Of a DNA stretch of 53,966 nucleotides, positions 25,760 through 36,842 are shown piece after piece. The notes beneath the pieces were generated by a model, which had not been told where the DNA came from, ran no database searches, and was given only the letters and a program-made list of their open reading frames with translations. The position numbers and the translations under genes are program-made. The stretch is from an uncultured Alphaproteobacteria bacterium. Its GTDB lineage: Bacteria > Pseudomonadota > Alphaproteobacteria > HIMB59 > GCA-002718135. The stretch covers positions 1 through 53,966 of the forward strand of contig CABXIT010000005.1 in the NCBI GenBank assembly GCA_902512325.1, read 5' to 3'. The stretch's first letter is position 1, and each line of letters opens with the position of its first letter.

Positions 25760-27108
25760 TATGATAGATTATTTAGAGAATTAATAGTTGCTTCCATTTC
25801 TTCTTTTGTACCTATAGTAATTCTAAGGCAATTTGGCAGTCCATAACTATCTAATTCTCTAACAAAAATTCCACTATTGGCAAGATGAACTGATATTTTT
25901 TTTGCCTCTTTCTCAGACATTTCAATAAAAGAGAAATTTCCCTCAGATGAACGAGTTTTAATTTTAATTTTATTAAGCTCAACTTCGAACCAACTTTTAA
26001 TCTCTTGATTGTTTTTTATTACTTTATTCAAGTATTCTTTATCATCTAATGCAATAATAGCCATTTCCTGTGATAATCTTTGAGTATTGAATGGCCCTTT
26101 CACTTTATTTAAAATAGAGGCTACTTTTTCACTTGAGTAGCACCAACCTAATCTTATTCCAGCAAGTCCATATGCTTTAGAGAAAGTTCTTGTTATCACT
26201 ACGTTTTCAAATTGATCTACTAAAGAAAAACCGTGGTCATAATCTTCTTTAGTAACATATTCTGCATATGCACCATCTAATACCAGTATAATGCTTTTTG
26301 GTAATTTATCTAAAAGATCAACTATTTCATTGCGTGTTAAATATGTTCCGGTAGGATTATTTGGATTAGCCAAATAAATTATTTTTGTCGAAGGAGTTAT
26401 TTGATCTAAAATTGACGTAACTGTAACATTATAATTAATATCCTCTTTTATTAATTTAGAAGTAGCACCTACTATCTTAGTAATTATTGAGTACATTTCA
26501 AAACCATGTTGAGCATGTATTATCTCATCTCCATCCTGACAAAAAGATAAAGCAGCAAATAGAAGTGCTTCATCTGATCCACAACCCAAAACAATCTGAT
26601 TCGCATTTAAATTATGGATGTTAGCTAATTTATCCCTTAATTTAGATCCATCAATATTTGGATAGCGATTAGAGTTTGAAAGCGTTTCCTGTAAATTTAT
26701 TTTTTCTAATACTTTAGGTGATGGTCCATATGAGCTTTCATTAGAAGACAACTTAATAATTTTATTTTTATCACTTAATGAAGATTTTCCTCCTGTATAA
26801 ATATTAATTGAATTAATAGATCTTTTTGTATCTATTATTGATTTATTTTTTTCTTGCAATTTTGAAGATGCCTGAAAAATTTCTCTCCAAATTCTAACAA
26901 TTGAATCTTTTGAATATTTAGCTTTTGTGCTTTTTAGAATTCTATCTAAAACTTTTTGTTCTCTTTCATAATCTACTACATCGGTATAAGATTTTTTTTG
27001 TTCACCAATTTCAGTGACTATTGCAGCTCTTTCTCTTAGAAGGTCCAATATTTTATCATCAATTGAATTAATATTGTTCCTTAGTAATTCTAATTTTTTA
27101 TTATCCAT
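25759..27108 (-). CDS. Chorismate mutase-aminotransferase (HisC-type) fusion
   Basis: A 449-residue two-domain protein. Residues 1-90 are an AroQ-type chorismate mutase (LRNNINSIDDKILDLLRERA; a second helix starting near DYEREQKVLDRI; IVRIWREIFQASS). A short linker (about 92-105) leads to a HisC-type class II aminotransferase (from about KLSSNESSYGPSPKV), with NPNNPTG near 245 and the PLP lysine in TRTFSKAYGLAGIRLGW near 305. With TyrC next to it, the enzyme likely makes and then transaminates prephenate or phenylpyruvate-type acids. It may also serve histidine synthesis if no other HisC exists. In relatives these are usually separate adjacent genes. Confidence 0.92.
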   Translation of the reverse strand: MDNKKLELLRNNINSIDDKILDLLRERAAIVTEIGEQKKSYTDVVDYEREQKVLDRILKSTKAKYSKDSIVRIWREIFQASSKLQEKNKSIIDTKRSINSINIYTGGKSSLSDKNKIIKLSSNESSYGPSPKVLEKINLQETLSNSNRYPNIDGSKLRDKLANIHNLNANQIVLGCGSDEALLFAALSFCQDGDEIIHAQHGFEMYSIITKIVGATSKLIKEDINYNVTVTSILDQITPSTKIIYLANPNNPTGTYLTRNEIVDLLDKLPKSIILVLDGAYAEYVTKEDYDHGFSLVDQFENVVITRTFSKAYGLAGIRLGWCYSSEKVASILNKVKGPFNTQRLSQEMAIIALDDKEYLNKVIKNNQEIKSWFEVELNKIKIKTRSSEGNFSFIEMSEKEAKKISVHLANSGIFVRELDSYGLPNCLRITIGTKEEMEATINSLNNLS

Positions 27109-27185
27109 AATATGAGGCTGTCTTTACAAACTATATGAGAATAAATCAAAATAAACAGTAATTAATTGGTCAAAATGAACAAATA

Positions 27186-27213
27186 TTGACAAAAACAGCA
27201 TATAACTTAAATA
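27186..27213 (+). promoter_or_regulatory. Promoter of metX
   Basis: A consensus -35 TTGACA (27186-27191), a 16-base spacer and a -10-like TAAATA (27208-27213). Transcription would start about 27220, exactly where the SAM-II riboswitch begins, which supports both calls. Confidence 0.6.
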
Positions 27214-27218
27214 GTCCA

Positions 27219-27268
27219 ATACACCGATTTGAAACAGCTTGCGGGTGTGTATCGAGACAGCTAAAGCG
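27219..27268 (+). ncRNA. SAM-II (SAM-alpha) riboswitch upstream of metX
   Basis: The invariant blocks of SAM-II occur in order: ACACC (27221-27225), GATTTG, then AAACA, GCTTGC (27237-27242), GGTGT (27244-27248) pairing with ACACC as P1, and GCTAAAG near 27260-27267 for the pseudoknot. This element binds S-adenosylmethionine and turns off methionine-synthesis genes. The downstream GATACCC can pair with the GGGT...ATC of the aptamer, a possible alternative fold. metX starts 47 bases after the core. Confidence 0.88.
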
Positions 27269-27314
27269 TGATACCCTCACAAGAAAAATAAATTTCAAAT
27301 TTGTTATAGAGATT

Positions 27315-28466
27315 ATGGAAAATATTGAAATAATAAAAGATATAAAATTAGATTGTAGTTTTGCAATTTTTAACGATTCAAATTTAACACTTGCCTCTGG
27401 CACAGTATTAAAAAATTTTAGACTAGCTTTCAAAACATTTGGGATTCTTAATAAGAATAAAACAAATGCAATATTAATTTGTCATGCTTTAACAGGTGAT
27501 CAATATGTTACAGGCACAAACCCAATTACAGGAAGAGATGGATGGTGGTCAAGAATGGTTGGGCCAAACAAACCAATTGATACAAATAAATTTTTTGTCA
27601 TTTGTTCAAACGTACTCGGAGGTTGTGCGGGATCGACTGGCCCAAAAGAAAAAAAAAATAATGAACAACAAATTTATGGTGGAGATTTTCCATCACTAAC
27701 AATAAAAGATATAGTAAATGCTCAAACAAAATTATTAGATGCTCTAAATATTAATCAACTTTTTAGTGTAATTGGAGGGTCAATGGGAGCTATGCAAGCT
27801 TTACAATGGTCAGTCGATTTTCCAAATAGAATTCAATCCATTATTCATATTGCTGGTGCTCTTAAACATTCTGCTCAAAATATTGCGTTTCATGAAGTAG
27901 GCAGACAAGCCATAATGAATGATGCTAATTGGCATAAAGGAAATTATGTTGAAAACAATTCAATCCCTGAAAGAGGATTATCAGTCGCTCGAATGATAGC
28001 TCACATAACTTATTTATCTGAAGATGCAATGCATAGAAAGTTTGGGAGAAAACTTCAATCAAGAGATATTATTTCATTTGGTTTTGATGCCGATTTTCAA
28101 ATTGAAAGTTATTTACGCTATCAAGGCAGATCTTTTGTAGAGAGGTTTGATGCGAATTCTTATTTGTATTTAACAAGGGCAATGGATTATTTTGATCATT
28201 CAGAGACTTTTCGAAAAACACTTCAGTTTGTAAATAGCCCAAACGATCACATTAAATATCTTGTGATATCTTTTACATCAGATTGGTTGTTTCCTACGAG
28301 AGAAAATAAAGAAATAGTGGAAATATTAAATAACTTATCAAAAAATGTAAGTTTTTTAGAAGTAGATACAGATAAAGGTCATGATAGTTTCCTACTAGAT
28401 GAACCTGATCTAGATTATGCAATGAAGGGCTTTCTAGAGAGTAATTATGGGAAAATAGATGATTAA
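27315..28466 (+). CDS. metX: Homoserine O-acetyltransferase
   Basis: A 383-residue alpha/beta-hydrolase-fold enzyme acetylating homoserine for methionine synthesis. Conserved blocks are ILICHALTGDQYVTG near residue 51, the nucleophile Ser in VIGGSMGAMQALQW near 152, FTSDWLFP (acid) near 320 and DKGHDSFLLD (His) near 352. The open frame reaches back to 27186, but that stretch is promoter and riboswitch, so the ATG at 27315 is chosen. It overlaps metW by eight bases and supplies acetylhomoserine for MetY. Confidence 0.94.
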   Translation: MENIEIIKDIKLDCSFAIFNDSNLTLASGTVLKNFRLAFKTFGILNKNKTNAILICHALTGDQYVTGTNPITGRDGWWSRMVGPNKPIDTNKFFVICSNVLGGCAGSTGPKEKKNNEQQIYGGDFPSLTIKDIVNAQTKLLDALNINQLFSVIGGSMGAMQALQWSVDFPNRIQSIIHIAGALKHSAQNIAFHEVGRQAIMNDANWHKGNYVENNSIPERGLSVARMIAHITYLSEDAMHRKFGRKLQSRDIISFGFDADFQIESYLRYQGRSFVERFDANSYLYLTRAMDYFDHSETFRKTLQFVNSPNDHIKYLVISFTSDWLFPTRENKEIVEILNNLSKNVSFLEVDTDKGHDSFLLDEPDLDYAMKGFLESNYGKIDD

Positions 28467-29142
28467 AATAAAAAGTATTAGAAAAGATTGGGATCTTATT
28501 GAGTCATTAATAAAAGATAAATCGAGAATTTTAGATATAGGTTGTGGTGAGGGTGATTTAATTCAACAATTGGAAAGAAATTTAGATGCCAGAGTTCATG
28601 GAATTGAGAAAAGTCAAAAATTAGCACAAAAAGGAATTGTTAAAGGACTAAATATTACTCAAGGTGACGCTGAAAAAGATCTTTTACAATATGCAAATCA
28701 AAGCTTTGATTATGTTGTTCTTAGTCAAACACTTCAAGCAATGGTTCAGCCAAAAAAAATACTAATAGAATTGTTAAGAATAGGATCCAAAGCTATTGTA
28801 TCATTTCCAAATTTTGGACATTGGAAAATTAGATTACAGTTGCTTTTTAATGGCAAAATGCCAATAACAACAGGTCTCCCATACTCATGGTATGATACAC
28901 CAAATATTCATTTTTTTACTTTAAAAGATTTTGAAAATTTGTGCAAAGAAATGAATATAATTATTGAAAATAGCATAGGACTTACCGATAGAGGCAAACA
29001 ATTTACTATTAATGATTCTCTTCTTCCTGCAAATATCATTACTAATGAAGCAATATTCCTACTTAGTTATAAGAACTTTGAGCCAATTAAAATAAAATCA
29101 ACAAATAAAATTTTTGCAAAAAATTCTGCAATTATTAATTAA
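28459..29142 (+). CDS. metW: Methionine biosynthesis protein MetW
   Basis: A 227-residue methyltransferase-fold protein with the motif I ILDIGCGEGDLIQQL at residues 24-38 and the MetW segments VHGIEKSQ, DYVVLSQTLQA, NFGHWKIRLQLLFNG and PYSWYDTPNIHFFT. MetW partners MetX in homoserine acetylation in alphaproteobacteria and related groups. It starts inside the metX end and overlaps the gloB start by one base. Confidence 0.94.
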   Translation: MIKIKSIRKDWDLIESLIKDKSRILDIGCGEGDLIQQLERNLDARVHGIEKSQKLAQKGIVKGLNITQGDAEKDLLQYANQSFDYVVLSQTLQAMVQPKKILIELLRIGSKAIVSFPNFGHWKIRLQLLFNGKMPITTGLPYSWYDTPNIHFFTLKDFENLCKEMNIIIENSIGLTDRGKQFTINDSLLPANIITNEAIFLLSYKNFEPIKIKSTNKIFAKNSAIIN

Positions 29143-29906
29143 TGAAAAATACATCTGTAAAAATTATCAATCAACTCAATGATAACTATTCTTACTTATT
29201 GTTTAGCAATACTTCCCCCTCTAGTCTGGTAATAGATCCAGCCGAACATAATAAAATATTACCTATTTTAGAAAAGAAAAAACTAAAACTTGATTACATT
29301 TTGATTACACATCATCACATAGATCATACTTCTGGAGTTTTGGGCTTATTAAAAGAATATCCTGAAGCACAAATATATTCTCCTTCTGAATTATTTTCCC
29401 TTAAAATTAAAAAAATATCGGATGGTGATATAATAAAAACATCATTAAATGAATTTCAAGTCTTGTCAGCACCAGGTCATACCCTTGATCATATTGTTCT
29501 GCTTGATAAAAAAAATAGATTCTTATTTGTTGGAGATGTTCTTTTTCGCTTAGGTTGTGGGCGCGTTTTTGAAGGCAGTATTGAACAAATGCATAGTACC
29601 TTAAATAAATTTTTGGATTTATCTGATGAAATGCTTGTTTATTGTGGACACGAGTACACATTAAATAATTTAAAGTTTCTTGAATCTCTTTTTAAACAAA
29701 ATGAAATTTTAGAAAAAACAAAAAAACAAATACTGGAAGATCTAAAATTAAAAAATAAATCTATTCCTTTTATTCTTGGTGATGAAAAACGATCAAATCC
29801 ATTTTTAAATCCAGATTGTGAAATGACGTCTAAATTTAAAAAAAATAACAACTATTCAAATTTAGAGTTTTTTAGATATCTAAGAGAGAAAAAAGATAAT
29901 TTTTAG
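29142..29906 (+). CDS. gloB: Hydroxyacylglutathione hydrolase (glyoxalase II)
   Basis: A 254-residue binuclear metallo-beta-lactamase-fold thioesterase that hydrolyses S-lactoylglutathione. Metal ligands are in ITHHHIDHTSG near residue 50, APGHTLDH near 108, FVGDVLFRLGCGR near 129 and CGHEYTLNN near 168. The C-terminal substrate domain (NPFLNPD near 227) is complete. Its start overlaps metW (TAATG), and a strong terminator follows, so metX-metW-gloB ends here. Confidence 0.93.
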   Translation: MKNTSVKIINQLNDNYSYLLFSNTSPSSLVIDPAEHNKILPILEKKKLKLDYILITHHHIDHTSGVLGLLKEYPEAQIYSPSELFSLKIKKISDGDIIKTSLNEFQVLSAPGHTLDHIVLLDKKNRFLFVGDVLFRLGCGRVFEGSIEQMHSTLNKFLDLSDEMLVYCGHEYTLNNLKFLESLFKQNEILEKTKKQILEDLKLKNKSIPFILGDEKRSNPFLNPDCEMTSKFKKNNNYSNLEFFRYLREKKDNF

Positions 29907-29920
29907 CTGTTTTTAAGCAA

Positions 29921-29945
29921 AAAAATACCAAATTTAGGTATTTTT
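29921..29945 (+). terminator. Intrinsic terminator after gloB
   Basis: Perfect nine-base arms AAAAATACC (29921-29929) and GGTATTTTT (29937-29945) around a seven-base loop, ending in a T run that continues to about 29948. It separates the metX operon from rplU. Confidence 0.75.
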
Positions 29946-29996
29946 ATTTGACTATTATAGACCTTAGTTGTAAACGCCCATCCATTGAAAGATCTT

Positions 29997-30452
29997 ATGT
30001 TAGCAGTATTTAAAACAGGTGGTAAACAATATTCTGTAAAAGCAGGACAAATACTTAAAGTTGAGAAACTAGAAGGAAAAAAAGGGGATAGTATCTCTTT
30101 TAAAGATGTTCTTGCTGTGTCAGAAAATAGTCAAAATACTATCGGAGCTCCTCTTGTTGATGGGGCTGTAGTTGAAGCTAAAATTTTAGATCAAATTAGA
30201 GATAAAAAAATAATTGTCTTTAAAAAAAGAAAAAGGCAAAATTATCGATCAACTCAAGGTCATAGACAATATTTAACTGTTCTTAAAATAGAATCTATAT
30301 CTATGGGTGGAAAAAAATCTGCATCAATAAAAAAAGAAGCAGAAACTAAAAAACCAGTAAAAAAAGCTACTCCAAAGAAAGCAGTTACAAAAAAAACAGT
30401 TAAGAAAAAAACAGTTAAGAAAAAAACTACGGCACCAAAGGAAGATAAATAA
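29997..30452 (+). CDS. rplU: Ribosomal protein L21 with a long lysine-rich tail
   Basis: A 151-residue 50S protein. The core [18 protein letters not shown] through [19 protein letters not shown] (about residues 1-101) is typical of L21, which usually stops near residue 103. Here a 45-residue tail follows, rich in Lys, Thr and Ala with repeated TVKKK units. The upstream frame offers a TTG at 29985, but the domain begins at the ATG at 29997. It overlaps rpmA by one base. Confidence 0.94.
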   Translation: MLAVFKTGGKQYSVKAGQILKVEKLEGKKGDSISFKDVLAVSENSQNTIGAPLVDGAVVEAKILDQIRDKKIIVFKKRKRQNYRSTQGHRQYLTVLKIESISMGGKKSASIKKEAETKKPVKKATPKKAVTKKTVKKKTVKKKTTAPKEDK

Positions 30453-30703
30453 TGGCTACAAAAAAAGCAGGTGGTAGTTCACGTAACGGTCGCGACTCGA
30501 TAGGTCGTCGTTTGGGTGTAAAAAAATTTGGTGGTGAAAAAGTTATTTCTGGAAATATAATTGTACGTCAAAGAGGCACCAAGTTTCATCCAGGAAATAA
30601 TGTTGGTATTGGTAAAGATCATACTATTTTCGCCACTATTGATGGTAAAGTTGCATTTAAAAAAACACGTGTTAGAACATACGTTTCAGTAGTACCTGCA
30701 TAA
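30452..30703 (+). CDS. rpmA: Ribosomal protein L27
   Basis: An 83-residue 50S protein near the peptidyl-transferase centre. The N-terminus [20 protein letters not shown] and the block [20 protein letters not shown] are diagnostic. There is no N-terminal pre-sequence of the Firmicutes kind. The start overlaps the rplU stop (TAATG). A weak hairpin (AATAGAA/TTCTATT) lies in the 30-base gap before obgE. Confidence 0.97.
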   Translation: MATKKAGGSSRNGRDSIGRRLGVKKFGGEKVISGNIIVRQRGTKFHPGNNVGIGKDHTIFATIDGKVAFKKTRVRTYVSVVPA

Positions 30704-30718
30704 TAAATAGAATATTAA

Positions 30719-32818
<2,100 letters not shown>

Positions 32819-32819
<1 letters not shown>

Positions 32820-34072
32820 TGAATATCTTAGAAACAATCAACGAATTAGGTAAAAAAGCCAAAGATGCGTCTATTAAAATTAGAGTATTACAAAAAGAAA
32901 AAAAAATGGCGGCTTATAAATATTTAGAAAAAAATATTGAAAAGAGTGCAGACCTAATCTTAAGTTCAAATAAATTGGATATTGAAAATGCTATAACAAA
33001 TGATTTATCAAAACCACTAATCAATCGATTAAAAGTTACGGAAGAATCCATATCAGATATAATTAAAAGTATAACTGAAATTAAAAATCAACCAGATCCA
33101 ATTGGAAGAGTTTTAGAAAACTGGGAACGGCCAAATGGGCTTAAATTTTCAAAAATATCAGTACCTTTAGGTGTATTAGGAGTAATCTATGAATCAAGAC
33201 CAAATGTGACAGTAGATGCCTCGTGCCTCGCATTAAAATCTAATAACGCACTAATCCTAAGAGGCGGAAGTGATAGCTACCATACTTCAAAACAATTAGT
33301 AAATATCATAACACAGTCTTTTATAGAGGCTAATCTTCCAGAAAATATAATTCAAATGATACCGACAACTGATAGAGAGGCTGTTGATCATCTCTTAGCA
33401 ATGAAAGATTATGTTAATGTTATAATTCCTAGAGGAGGAAAAAGTTTAATTAAAAAAATCAATGAAAAGAGTAAAATACCTGTAATTAAGCACTTAGAAG
33501 GTTTGTGTCATGTGTATGTTGATAAAGAAGCTGATATTGAAATTGCCAAGAATATTATTTTTAATAGTAAATTAAGAAGGCCAGAAATTTGTGGAGCAGC
33601 TGAAACATTATTAATAGACTCATCACTAAAAAATAAAGCGCTTGAATTAATAGAACCTATATACAAATCAGGATGTGTAATAAAAGGCGATGATTTTATT
33701 GTAACATTAGATAATAATTTTGAGAGAGCAAATGATGAAGATTGGTCGACTGAATACCTAGATAAAATAATATCTGTAAAAATTGTTGATGGTGTCGTTG
33801 GAGCGACTGATCATATCAATCGTTACTCTTCTAATCATACAGAATCTATAATTACTGAAAACGAACAAACATTTATGAATTTTTACAATAATATTGATAG
33901 TGCTATAATTCTTAAAAATGCCTCAACTCAATTTGCTGATGGGGGAGAATTTGGTTTTGGTGCTGAAATAGGTATTTCAACAGACAAACTTCACGTTCGT
34001 GGTCCAGTTGGAGCTAAACATCTTACAACTTTTAAATATATTGTTCATGGTAGCGGGCAATCAAGACCTTAA
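32819..34072 (+). CDS. proA: Gamma-glutamyl phosphate reductase
   Basis: A 417-residue NADPH-dependent reductase, the second step of proline synthesis. Visible are VIYESRPNVTVDAS near residue 120, LRGGSDSYHTSK, IIPRGGKSLIKKI, the catalytic Cys in RRPEICGAAETLL near 257 and the C-terminal RGPVGAKHLTTFKYI. A TTG three bases upstream is in frame, but the ATG overlapping the proB stop is preferred. nadD begins immediately after the stop. Confidence 0.95.
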
Positions 34073-34654
34073 ATGAAAAATATTGGTCTACTTGGAGGCT
34101 CTTTCGACCCACCTCATAAAGGACATCTATATATATCTCTGGAAGCAAAAAAAATTTTAAAGCTAGATGATATCTGGTGGCTAGTTACTCCACAAAATCC
34201 ACTTAAGGCAAATCAACCAGCTAGTTATTCAGATCGAATTAAGAATTGTAAATTAATAATTAAAAATCAACCAATAAAAATAAAAGAAATTGAAAAAAAA
34301 ATAAACTCTAAGTTTTCTTATCAAACAATTAAATATTTAAACAAACATTATAAAAATATTAATTTTTTTTGGTTAATGGGGGCTGACAACTTAATTAATT
34401 TTCACAAGTGGCAAAATGCAGATAAAATCTTTAGTGAAATGCCTGTTGTAGTATTTAGAAGATATGGTTATAATAATAAAGCATTGAAAAGCTACACATC
34501 AAACTTTTATAAAAACTTCAGAGTAATTAATAAAAATTTACATATCAAAGATTTTAAACAACTTCCTGCTTGGACTATTATTAAAAATAAAGAAATTAGA
34601 ATATCTTCAACTGAAATAAGAAAACAAAGAGAAATTTTGAGGTTCAAAGATTAG
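34073..34654 (+). CDS. nadD: Nicotinate-nucleotide adenylyltransferase
   Basis: A 193-residue enzyme of NAD synthesis. The nucleotidyltransferase HxGH motif is in GLLGGSFDPPHKGH at residues 5-18, the family WWLVTPQNPLK follows near 35, LMGADNLINFHKW near 101 and ISSTEIRKQ near 179. It follows proA with no gap. Its TAG overlaps the first codon proposed for rsfS. Confidence 0.94.
   Translation: MKNIGLLGGSFDPPHKGHLYISLEAKKILKLDDIWWLVTPQNPLKANQPASYSDRIKNCKLIIKNQPIKIKEIEKKINSKFSYQTIKYLNKHYKNINFFWLMGADNLINFHKWQNADKIFSEMPVVVFRRYGYNNKALKSYTSNFYKNFRVINKNLHIKDFKQLPAWTIIKNKEIRISSTEIRKQREILRFKD
34639..34642 (+). promoter_or_regulatory. Ribosome-binding site that selects the ATT start of rsfS
   Basis: GAGG inside the end of nadD, seven bases before the ATT at 34650. 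It is the only Shine-Dalgarno-like stretch placed to start the rsfS frame, which is bounded by an in-frame TGA at 34638-34640. Confidence 0.55.
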
Positions 34655-35006
34655 TACTTCATCAGCATTAACGGATATAATTTTTAGCATACTTGATGAT
34701 GCAAAAACTGAAGATATAAAGATAATTGATTTAAAAAGTAAATCATCAGTAGCTGACTATTTTATAATCTCAACATGTCGCTCTACTAGGCATGCTGATG
34801 CAACGGCAGATGAATTATTAAAACAATTAAAAAAAATAGGATTAAAAAGTCCATCACCTGAAGGAAGGCCTAAGTGTGACTGGGTTATAGTTGATGCAGA
34901 CTCGGTAATTGTTCATTTATTTAGAAAAGAAATTCGTGATCTTTATAATTTAGAGCAATTATGGGAAATAAACTTTGAATCTGAAAAAAATAAACTAGCT
35001 TATTAA
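34650..35006 (+). CDS. rsfS: Ribosomal silencing factor RsfS, apparent ATT start
   Basis: A 118-residue protein that binds L14 and blocks subunit joining during starvation. The family pattern is clear: DDAKTEDIKIIDLKSKSSVA, ADYFIISTCRSTRHADATAD, PEGRPKCDWVIVDADSVIVH and RDLYNLEQLWE. The frame holds no ATG, GTG or TTG before the conserved domain. The only candidate with a ribosome-binding site is ATT at 34650, overlapping the nadD stop. AUU starts are known (for example E. coli infC). A one-base assembly error upstream is the alternative explanation. The order nadD-rsfS is conserved, but rlmH, which usually follows, is absent here. Confidence 0.85.
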   Translation: MSTSSALTDIIFSILDDAKTEDIKIIDLKSKSSVADYFIISTCRSTRHADATADELLKQLKKIGLKSPSPEGRPKCDWVIVDADSVIVHLFRKEIRDLYNLEQLWEINFESEKNKLAY

Positions 35007-35017
35007 AAGATATTAAA

Positions 35018-36307
35018 ATGATCTCAATGTTAAAACACTCTATCACAATAATAATTTTTCTTACTTCTTTTTCTGCTCAAAGCACTTCTAAAAATAAAGA
35101 AACATATGAGTATCTTGATTTATTTGGACAAATTTTTGATAAGGTAAGATCTGAATATGTTGAAGAAGTAACTGATCAAGAATTGATTGAAAAAGCAATT
35201 GATGGAATGTTAACAGGTCTTGATCCTCATTCTGGTTATATGAATGAAGAAGTGTGGGAAGAAATGCAAATGGATACCCAGGGAAAATTTGGTGGATTGG
35301 GTATTGAAATAACTATGGAGGAAGGTTTTGTAAAGGTTATATCGCCTATAGAGGATAGCCCGGCATTTGAGGCAGGTATTTTAGCAGGTGATTTTATAAT
35401 TCAAATTGATGATACCCCAGTTTTTGGTTTAACACTTAATGAAGCAGTAGAATTAATGAGAGGTGAAAAAGGGGAGCCTATAACAATAACAATTTCGAGA
35501 GAAGGTACTGACCCTTTTGAGGTAAACATTATAAGAGATATAATTAAAATCCAATCTGTAAAACATGAAGTTTATGATAACGTAGGATATTTGAGAATTA
35601 CTTCTTTTACTGAGCAAACTGAAGATGGTCTTATAAAATCAATAAATAAAATACAAAATGAACATAAAAAAATTAAAGGATTTGTTATTGATCTCCGCTC
35701 TAATCCTGGAGGATTACTAACACAGGCTGTTAAAGTTACTGATATTTTTCTAAAGCGCGGAGAGATTGTTTCCACAAGAGGTAGGGATAAAAAAGATATT
35801 AGAAGATATCGTGCTAAAAACAAAGATCTAACAAATGGCAAACCAATTGTTGTCCTAATTAATGGAGGTTCTGCATCTGCATCTGAAATTGTTGCAGGAG
35901 CTCTTCAAGATCATCGCCGTGCAATTATAGTTGGCACTCAATCATTTGGGAAAGGGTCAGTACAAACAATAATTCCTTTTCAACGATCAAAAGATGGTAA
36001 TGTTTCAGGAATTCGATTAACAACTGCGAGATATTATACCCCTTCTGGAGTATCAATTCAGGGTAAAGGGATCAATCCTGATATTATTGTTGAGCAAGGT
36101 GAGTTTGAATCTTATGAATTTGAAAGATATTCTGAGTCTGATCTTAAAGACTCTTTAGATAAAGCAGATGAAGAGAACACAAATAATAATATAGAAGATG
36201 CTGATCTAAGTGAGAAAGAAGAACGATTAGCAAAGGATTACCAGCTTAAAAGAGCTCTCGACCTACTTAAAGGTTTAAGTATTTTTGAAGAATCTTTTGA
36301 GGAATAA
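35018..36307 (+). CDS. ctpA: S41 family C-terminal processing peptidase
   Basis: A 429-residue periplasmic serine protease. A signal peptide (about 1-25, LKHSITIIIFLTSFSAQS) precedes the S41 N-terminal region, a PDZ domain (about 85-165, GGLGIEITMEEGFVKVISP) and the catalytic domain with Ser in NGGSASASEIVAGALQDH near 288 and the general-base Lys in SFGKGSVQTIIPF near 313. These proteases trim cell-wall hydrolases and lipoproteins. The EnvC gene that commonly precedes it in alphaproteobacteria is missing. rppH follows one base after the stop. Confidence 0.92.
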   Translation: MISMLKHSITIIIFLTSFSAQSTSKNKETYEYLDLFGQIFDKVRSEYVEEVTDQELIEKAIDGMLTGLDPHSGYMNEEVWEEMQMDTQGKFGGLGIEITMEEGFVKVISPIEDSPAFEAGILAGDFIIQIDDTPVFGLTLNEAVELMRGEKGEPITITISREGTDPFEVNIIRDIIKIQSVKHEVYDNVGYLRITSFTEQTEDGLIKSINKIQNEHKKIKGFVIDLRSNPGGLLTQAVKVTDIFLKRGEIVSTRGRDKKDIRRYRAKNKDLTNGKPIVVLINGGSASASEIVAGALQDHRRAIIVGTQSFGKGSVQTIIPFQRSKDGNVSGIRLTTARYYTPSGVSIQGKGINPDIIVEQGEFESYEFERYSESDLKDSLDKADEENTNNNIEDADLSEKEERLAKDYQLKRALDLLKGLSIFEESFEE

Positions 36308-36308
36308 T

Positions 36309-36773
36309 ATGGATAGTAAATATAGAAGATGTGTTGGTATGATGATTTTAAATGCTTCTAATGAAATACTTGTTGGGAGACGACTAGATCATCCAAGTGG
36401 ATATTGGCAAATGCCTCAAGGTGGTATTGATCAAAATGAGAATCCACAAGAAGCCGTATGGAGAGAAATGATGGAAGAAATTGGTACAAACAAAGCTGAC
36501 ATCTTTAAAGTTTCAACCCAATGGATTAATTATGACATACCTCAAGAAACACTTGATAAATTACCATGGGGCAAAAAATGGATTGGGCAGACGCAAAAAT
36601 GGTTTATTTTTAAATTTACAGGCCAAAAAACAGACATAAACGTGCATACTAAAAATCCAGAATTTAGTGAATGGAAATGGATAAGACATACAGAACTTAT
36701 TGAAAATGCCGTTCCTTTTAAAAGAAAAGTCTACAAAACTATTCTTAATGAATTTGCAGATACATTTAAGTAA
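36309..36773 (+). CDS. rppH: RNA pyrophosphohydrolase
   Basis: A 154-residue Nudix hydrolase that removes pyrophosphate from 5' ends of mRNA and so triggers decay. The Nudix box is GGIDQNENPQEAVWREMMEEIG at about residues 37-58, written here in full family spacing GX5EX7REXXEEXG. The N-terminal YRRCVGMMILN is typical. The frame reaches back to a TTG at 36285 inside ctpA, but the ATG at 36309 fits the family start. Confidence 0.93.
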   Translation: MDSKYRRCVGMMILNASNEILVGRRLDHPSGYWQMPQGGIDQNENPQEAVWREMMEEIGTNKADIFKVSTQWINYDIPQETLDKLPWGKKWIGQTQKWFIFKFTGQKTDINVHTKNPEFSEWKWIRHTELIENAVPFKRKVYKTILNEFADTFK

Positions 36774-36842
36774 TTTTAAATTTCTAAAAAGTTATTAGCC
36801 ACTTTAAATAATAATTTAATAAGTTATAAGAATTTATTGAAT

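Noticed and set aside
27186..27314. A 43-codon N-terminal extension of MetX starting with TTG.
   Set aside because: The TTG is the -35 box and the rest is the SAM-II riboswitch; MetX similarity begins after the ATG at 27315.
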